From JACQXX01 sp964639175 (GTDB lineage: Bacteria > Acidobacteriota > Blastocatellia > Chloracidobacteriales > Chloracidobacteriaceae): a DNA stretch of 11,077 bases. The notes below the pieces were generated by a model, which was not told the DNA's origin, made no database searches, and saw only the letters and a list, made by a program, of their open reading frames with translations. Location of the stretch: NCBI GenBank assembly GCA_964639175.1, contig CAZXCE010000255.1:1-11077 (forward strand), in the 5' to 3' direction. The translations under genes were made by a program, and so were the position numbers. Below are positions 7,403 to 11,077 of this stretch, piece by piece (the stretch's first letter is position 1; the number at the start of each line of letters is the position of its first letter).

Positions 7403-7504
7403 GTGAGTCGCGAGTAGTTTTGAAACCCCTGTGCCCAACTATTTCCTCTGTATGCCGTCACAGGGGCAGTCGTTGCCTCCTCCGACTCACGACTTGCTAC
7501 TCGC
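7403..7504. repeat. Inverted intergenic element with heptamer arms
   Basis: The left arm (7403-7417, GTGAGTCGCGAGTAG) read on the minus strand is CTACTCG-CGACTCA. The right arm (7483-7503) read on the plus strand is CGACTCA-CGACTTG-CTACTCG. Between them CCCCTGTG (7426-7433) pairs with CACAGGGG (7459-7466). The left arm can pair with either 7483-7490 or 7497-7504 (8 bp each), and the two choices cross. There is no T-run for an intrinsic terminator and no encoded protein. It may be a small mobile (MITE or REP-like) repeat, or an RNA structure in the leader of the MFS gene. Confidence 0.65.
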
Positions 7505-7542
7505 TTCAGGTTCGCTATTTTGCTCCTCGAAAAGGACTTTCC

Positions 7543-8994
7543 ATGCCTCAGCCAATTGTCGCACCTACGGCGTCTGACTCCGATCAGGGTTCAGTGACCG
7601 TTCGGTATGCTACCTTCGTCCTCATTTCGCTGACAGTGCTTAACCTGCTCAACTATACCGACCGATTTATCTTTGCTGCACTCATTCCCTATATTCAAGA
7701 AGATACACATTTCACAGATCAACAATTTGGGTTGATTGGCAGCGCATTTACCTGGATCTACACGGTGTGTGCCCCGTTGTTCGGCTATTTTGGAGACCGG
7801 TATCATCGAGGAAAACTCATTGCCATTGGCATTTCAATCTGGAGTCTGGCCACGGCTGCCGCCGGGATTTCGCGTAGTTTTATGCAGCTTCTGGTTTCAC
7901 GGTCGGCTGTCGGAGTTGGTGAAGCCAACTACGCCACGATTGCCCCAGGGCTCTTATCTGATTTTTTCACGAAGGAGCGCCGTGGACTGGCCATGAGCAT
8001 TTTCATGGCAGCCATCCCGATTGGCACCGCGGTTGGCTATCTGGTGGGCGGCTTTTTTGGAAAACCTTCACAACTTGGCTGGCGATATACCCTGTTTCTG
8101 GTTGGGCTCCCTGGGCTGGTCGCGGCATTGATTATGTTCTTTATCCGTGAGCCAGTTCGTGGTGCGATGGATAAAAACCAATCAGATGAGATACTTCCAG
8201 GTGACCAGTCACCCCACTCCCAGTTCCAGGCTGATTCCCCAGCTCCCGGTTTTGTTCAATATCTCCCTTCGCCGCTTCGGTTATTGTGGAATGTTTTCCA
8301 AAAAGACTACTTCCCGCTGCTCACCAATCGCGGATATATGCTGGCCTGTCTGGGCTATGCCGCCGTCACCTTTTCAGTTGGGGCGCTGGTGTACTGGGCG
8401 CCAAAGTGGATGACCAACGATAAAGGCATCACCGCCCAGGAAGCCAATAACGTGCTTGGGGTGTGCGCGGTGTTTGGTGGTGCAATTGGAACCATCATTG
8501 GTGGAATTGTCGGTGATCGGCTCCAAAAACGGGTACGTGGCGCCTACCTCTGGATTTGTGCCATTAGCGCCGCGCTGTCAGCCATTCCAACCGTGGTAGC
8601 AGTGATGTCGCCGGATAAGATGGTGTACCAAACCTCAATCTTCATTGCAATTACGATTCTTTTCCTTGGCAATGGCCCCATCAACACTGCCCTGGTCAAC
8701 CTGGTGCCGCCGACCCTGCGCACAACCGCACTTGGCCTGGTGGTTGTGATTATTCACGTTTTGGGCGATGGGATTTCCCTGTCGCTGGTTGGCGCGATTT
8801 CAACCTGGATTCAACACATGGCGGCTCAGGGGCAGGCCTTCCCGGCGATTGTCACCCTGGTGGCTCAGATCTTTCACCTTAACCCTGCGACCCAATCACT
8901 TTCAGTCGCACTGGTGTTGATGCCGCTGGGCATGGTGTTTGGCGGGTTCCTTTACTGGCTTGGACTGCACACTCCAGAAGGTAAGAAGCTTTAA
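7543..8994 (+). CDS. MFS transporter, Spinster-like subfamily
   Basis: Twelve-segment major facilitator protein of 483 residues in the inner membrane. TM1 holds NYTDRF (Asp40, Arg41), the loop after TM2 has the MFS A-motif GYFGDRYHRGK (81-91), and TM4 has VGVGEANYATIAPGLLSDFF (Glu127), which is the mark of the Spinster (Spns) group. A polar cytoplasmic loop lies at about 203-240, between the two six-helix halves. Animal Spns proteins carry sphingosine-1-phosphate or lysophospholipids; bacterial substrates are mostly unknown. ATG 7543 is chosen because AAAGGA stands at good spacing before it. A longer frame from TTG 7420 would run through the inverted repeat and is not needed. Its neighbours uppS, cdsA and an ABC exporter fit a lipid or envelope role, but that is an inference. 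Confidence 0.93.
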   Translation: MPQPIVAPTASDSDQGSVTVRYATFVLISLTVLNLLNYTDRFIFAALIPYIQEDTHFTDQQFGLIGSAFTWIYTVCAPLFGYFGDRYHRGKLIAIGISIWSLATAAAGISRSFMQLLVSRSAVGVGEANYATIAPGLLSDFFTKERRGLAMSIFMAAIPIGTAVGYLVGGFFGKPSQLGWRYTLFLVGLPGLVAALIMFFIREPVRGAMDKNQSDEILPGDQSPHSQFQADSPAPGFVQYLPSPLRLLWNVFQKDYFPLLTNRGYMLACLGYAAVTFSVGALVYWAPKWMTNDKGITAQEANNVLGVCAVFGGAIGTIIGGIVGDRLQKRVRGAYLWICAISAALSAIPTVVAVMSPDKMVYQTSIFIAITILFLGNGPINTALVNLVPPTLRTTALGLVVVIIHVLGDGISLSLVGAISTWIQHMAAQGQAFPAIVTLVAQIFHLNPATQSLSVALVLMPLGMVFGGFLYWLGLHTPEGKKL

Positions 8995-9053
8995 CTGGAT
9001 CTGGAATACAATTCGGCTAAAGCAGCACCAGGACCGGTGTTTGACCCGATTTC

Positions 9054-9088
9054 TTCAGCCCGTCTTCTTCAGCCCCAGGCCCCAAGCC
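9054..9088 (+). repeat. Degenerate heptamer repeat after the MFS gene
   Basis: The stretch reads in 7-base steps as TTCAGCC, CGTCTTC, TTCAGCC, CCAGGCC, CCAAGCC. It includes an 11-base direct repeat TTCTTCAGCCC (9051-9061 and 9065-9075), spaced 14 bases or two units apart. No gene is seen in 8995-9182. Confidence 0.5.
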
Positions 9089-9102
9089 CTATTCAACACT
9101 AC

Positions 9103-9121
9103 TTGCCAGGACTGGTGGCAA
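9103..9121. promoter_or_regulatory. Perfect dyad, possible operator before the ABC exporter gene
   Basis: TTGCCA and TGGCAA flank a 7-base centre, 61 bases upstream of the GTG start at 9183. The size fits a dimeric repressor site. No T-run follows, so it is not a terminator. No regulator gene is nearby, and chance cannot be excluded. Confidence 0.25.
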
Positions 9122-9182
9122 TGCACAACCGAGAAAGCGCATAATCGCCCTTCTATTTTGTTCTTGAATCGAGGTTGTGTGC

Positions 9183-11077
9183 GTGGCAAGCCATCACGAA
9201 GAAGAAGCTGTTGAAAAGTCATATGATGGCCGCCTGTTCTGGCGGCTTTTAAGGTACCTCAAACCGTATCGGGTTCGAATTTCAATCGCCATTCCGTTAA
9301 TCACCTTGACGTCCATCTTTGAACTGGTGGCGCTCAACCTGACGATGGTGGCGGTTGATCTCTATCTCAAACCTCCCTCAGATCAGAATCTCTCCTTTTT
9401 TTCCCGACTGTTTAAAAACGGTGTTGACGGATTAGGCCTTCACTTCACCCCAGCCAATGGGGTGCTGGTGATCGGAATCTGGTATGTGATCCTGATTTCG
9501 ATTGTTTTCTCCCTGACCTATGTCCAGTCTGTGATCCTGAACTCAATGGGTCAGTTCATCATGTATGACATGCGCAAGGAGATTTTCGCCAAATTCCAGC
9601 ATCTCTCCCTGAGTTATTATGACCGCCACCCAATTGGCCGGATGATTTCGCGCCTGACCTCCGACGTGGATGCCCTCAACGAACTCTTCACCGCCGGGTT
9701 TGTGACACTCTTTAGCGATGTTTTTACCCTGATTGGGATTCTGGTTTTTCTACTCATGATCAACTGGAAACTGGCCCTGGTGAGTATGATCATCATTCCG
9801 TTACTGGTTGGGGTCACCGCCTGGTTTCGCATCAACGCCACCGCAACCTATCGCGAAGTTCGCACCCGCATGGCCCGTATCAACGCCTTTTTGCAAGAAC
9901 ACATCACGGGCATGCCCGTCGTTCAGCTTTTTAATCGCGAAGCACAGGCAATGGCTGACTTTGACGAAATCAATGACCTGCATCGCGTCGCCAACGTGAA
10001 CTCAGTTTTTTATTATGCGGTGTTTTATCCGGCAGTGGGTCTGATTAGCTCAGTCGGCGTGGCACTGGTTGTGTGGTATGGCGGCGGACAGGTGATCCAG
10101 GGAGCACTGACGCTGGGTTCGCTGATTTTTTTCATTCAAGCCATGCAGCGGTTTTATGAACCAATTCAGGACATCAGTGAAAAATACAATATTCTGCAAG
10201 CCGCCATGGCCGCCTCAGAACGGGTATTCAAAGTGATTGATACACCGATTGAGATTACTTCCCCAGCTACACCAAGGGTGGTTCCCAATCTGCGTGGGGA
10301 AATTGAGTTTCGCAATGTCTGGTTTGCCTACAAAGGCGAAGACTGGGTCTTAAAAGACGTCTCGTTTAAAGCCCCAGCCGGGCAGTCAATTGCACTGGTT
10401 GGGGCCACTGGATCTGGGAAGACAACCATCACCAGCCTGTTGATGCGGTTTTATGATATTCAACGGGGCCAGATTTTGCTCGATGGGATTGATATCAAGG
10501 AACTCGACCTGCATCAGCTTCGCCAGTCCTTTGGGATTGTGCTCCAGGATGTGTTTTTGTTTGCCGGTACGATTGCGGACAATATCCGGCTGGGCAATAC
10601 CAGCATTGATGATGATCGGATTCGATTTGCCGCCCGCGAAGTTCATGCAGACGAGTTCATCCAAAAACTTCCTGGAGGCTATCAGGCTGAAGTCAAAGAA
10701 CGCGGGGCGACACTCTCGGTCGGACAAAAACAGCTTTTGAGCTTTGCCCGGGCACTGGCATTCGACCCTCGAATTCTGATCCTGGATGAAGCTACTTCGA
10801 GCATTGATACCCACACCGAACAATTGATCCAACAAGCGATCGAACGGCTGCTGATTGACCGGACTTCAATCCTGGTGGCTCATCGCCTTTCAACTATCCA
10901 GAAAGCCAAGCAGATCATTGTATTGCACAAAGGTGAGATCCGGGAAATGGGAACCCACCAGGAATTGCTTGCCCAGCATGGTCTCTATCGCCGCCTGTAT
11001 GAGCTTCAATACAAAGAGCAGGCCCAGGCAAGCACGGGTGACAGAGTTCCAACCGGTTCAAGCGATGTCCAATTGAC
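9183..11077 (+). CDS. ABC exporter, fused membrane and ATP-binding domains (MsbA/MdlB type), 3' end cut off
   Basis: The frame is open from GTG 9183 to the window end, 631 codons with no stop. GAGG (9171-9174) lies 8 bases before this GTG; an in-frame GTG at 9177 is too close to it. The membrane domain with six segments spans about 31-325, with a long outside loop between TM1 and TM2 (about 61-90). The ATPase domain has Tyr383 (A-loop), Walker A GATGSGKTT (407-415), the Q-loop Gln455, signature LSVGQ (511-515), Walker B ILILDEATSS with Glu536, and the switch His567. All catalytic residues are present, so the site should be active. LSVGQ and the long first loop resemble the MdlB, BmrD and TM288 group, which often work as heterodimers. 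Lipids or drugs are the usual cargo; the true one is unknown. The frame is nearly complete by family length. Confidence 0.95.
   Translation, partial: MASHHEEEAVEKSYDGRLFWRLLRYLKPYRVRISIAIPLITLTSIFELVALNLTMVAVDLYLKPPSDQNLSFFSRLFKNGVDGLGLHFTPANGVLVIGIWYVILISIVFSLTYVQSVILNSMGQFIMYDMRKEIFAKFQHLSLSYYDRHPIGRMISRLTSDVDALNELFTAGFVTLFSDVFTLIGILVFLLMINWKLALVSMIIIPLLVGVTAWFRINATATYREVRTRMARINAFLQEHITGMPVVQLFNREAQAMADFDEINDLHRVANVNSVFYYAVFYPAVGLISSVGVALVVWYGGGQVIQGALTLGSLIFFIQAMQRFYEPIQDISEKYNILQAAMAASERVFKVIDTPIEITSPATPRVVPNLRGEIEFRNVWFAYKGEDWVLKDVSFKAPAGQSIALVGATGSGKTTITSLLMRFYDIQRGQILLDGIDIKELDLHQLRQSFGIVLQDVFLFAGTIADNIRLGNTSIDDDRIRFAAREVHADEFIQKLPGGYQAEVKERGATLSVGQKQLLSFARALAFDPRILILDEATSSIDTHTEQLIQQAIERLLIDRTSILVAHRLSTIQKAKQIIVLHKGEIREMGTHQELLAQHGLYRRLYELQYKEQAQASTGDRVPTGSSDVQL

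Noticed and set aside
7420..7542. Longer N-terminus of the MFS protein from TTG 7420
   Set aside because: It would translate the inverted heptamer element, has no Shine-Dalgarno, and adds residues unlike the family; ATG 7543 has a good AAAGGA.
8939..9214. 91-codon plus-strand open frame over the end of the MFS gene and the following gap
   Set aside because: It overlaps two well-supported genes in a different frame, and its product is low-complexity with no motif.
10386..10835. 149-codon minus-strand open frame
   Set aside because: It is the mirror of the ABC ATPase domain (Walker A to Walker B) and has no family features of its own.

Overview
The window looks like a piece of a Gram-negative chromosome of medium GC content, with long gaps between genes. 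The best guess is Acidobacteriota of the Blastocatellia type. That is an inference from the mix of a secreted two-component-regulator-propeller protein, an S41 protease with a long helical tail, a Spinster-like MFS carrier and short 7-base intergenic repeats. No rRNA, tRNA, CRISPR array, phage gene or transposase was seen. The sequence is a draft scaffold: ten N bases lie at 785-794.

Layout. The left third is read on the minus strand. From right to left it holds a membrane protein with a zinc ribbon and unknown function (3641 to 3012), a C-terminal processing protease of family S41 (2852 to 1197), a symmetric intrinsic terminator (1121-1153), and the first part of an exported beta-propeller sensor-type protein (923 to 1) that is cut by the assembly gap and leaves the window. 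A 387-base divergent region (3642-4028) separates this arm from the right arm. It holds several hairpins, two of them terminator-like, and one possible 37-codon reading frame.

The right arm is read on the plus strand: truA (tRNA pseudouridine synthase), uppS (undecaprenyl diphosphate synthase), cdsA (CDP-diacylglycerol synthase), a membrane-anchored TPR protein, a Spinster-like MFS transporter, and an ABC exporter with fused membrane and ATPase domains that starts at GTG 9183 and is cut by the window end. uppS and cdsA are the usual neighbouring pair that feeds cell-wall and phospholipid synthesis. The two transporters downstream are of families that often move lipids or amphiphiles, so a loose envelope and lipid theme is plausible, but a single operon is not shown: gaps of 79 to 188 bases and a possible terminator lie between these genes.

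The most unusual non-coding signal is a set of degenerate 7-base tandem repeats in the three successive intergenic regions after cdsA, after the TPR gene and after the MFS gene. The middle one is a roughly 100-base inverted element whose arms can pair in two mutually exclusive ways. No clearly new multi-gene system was recognised.
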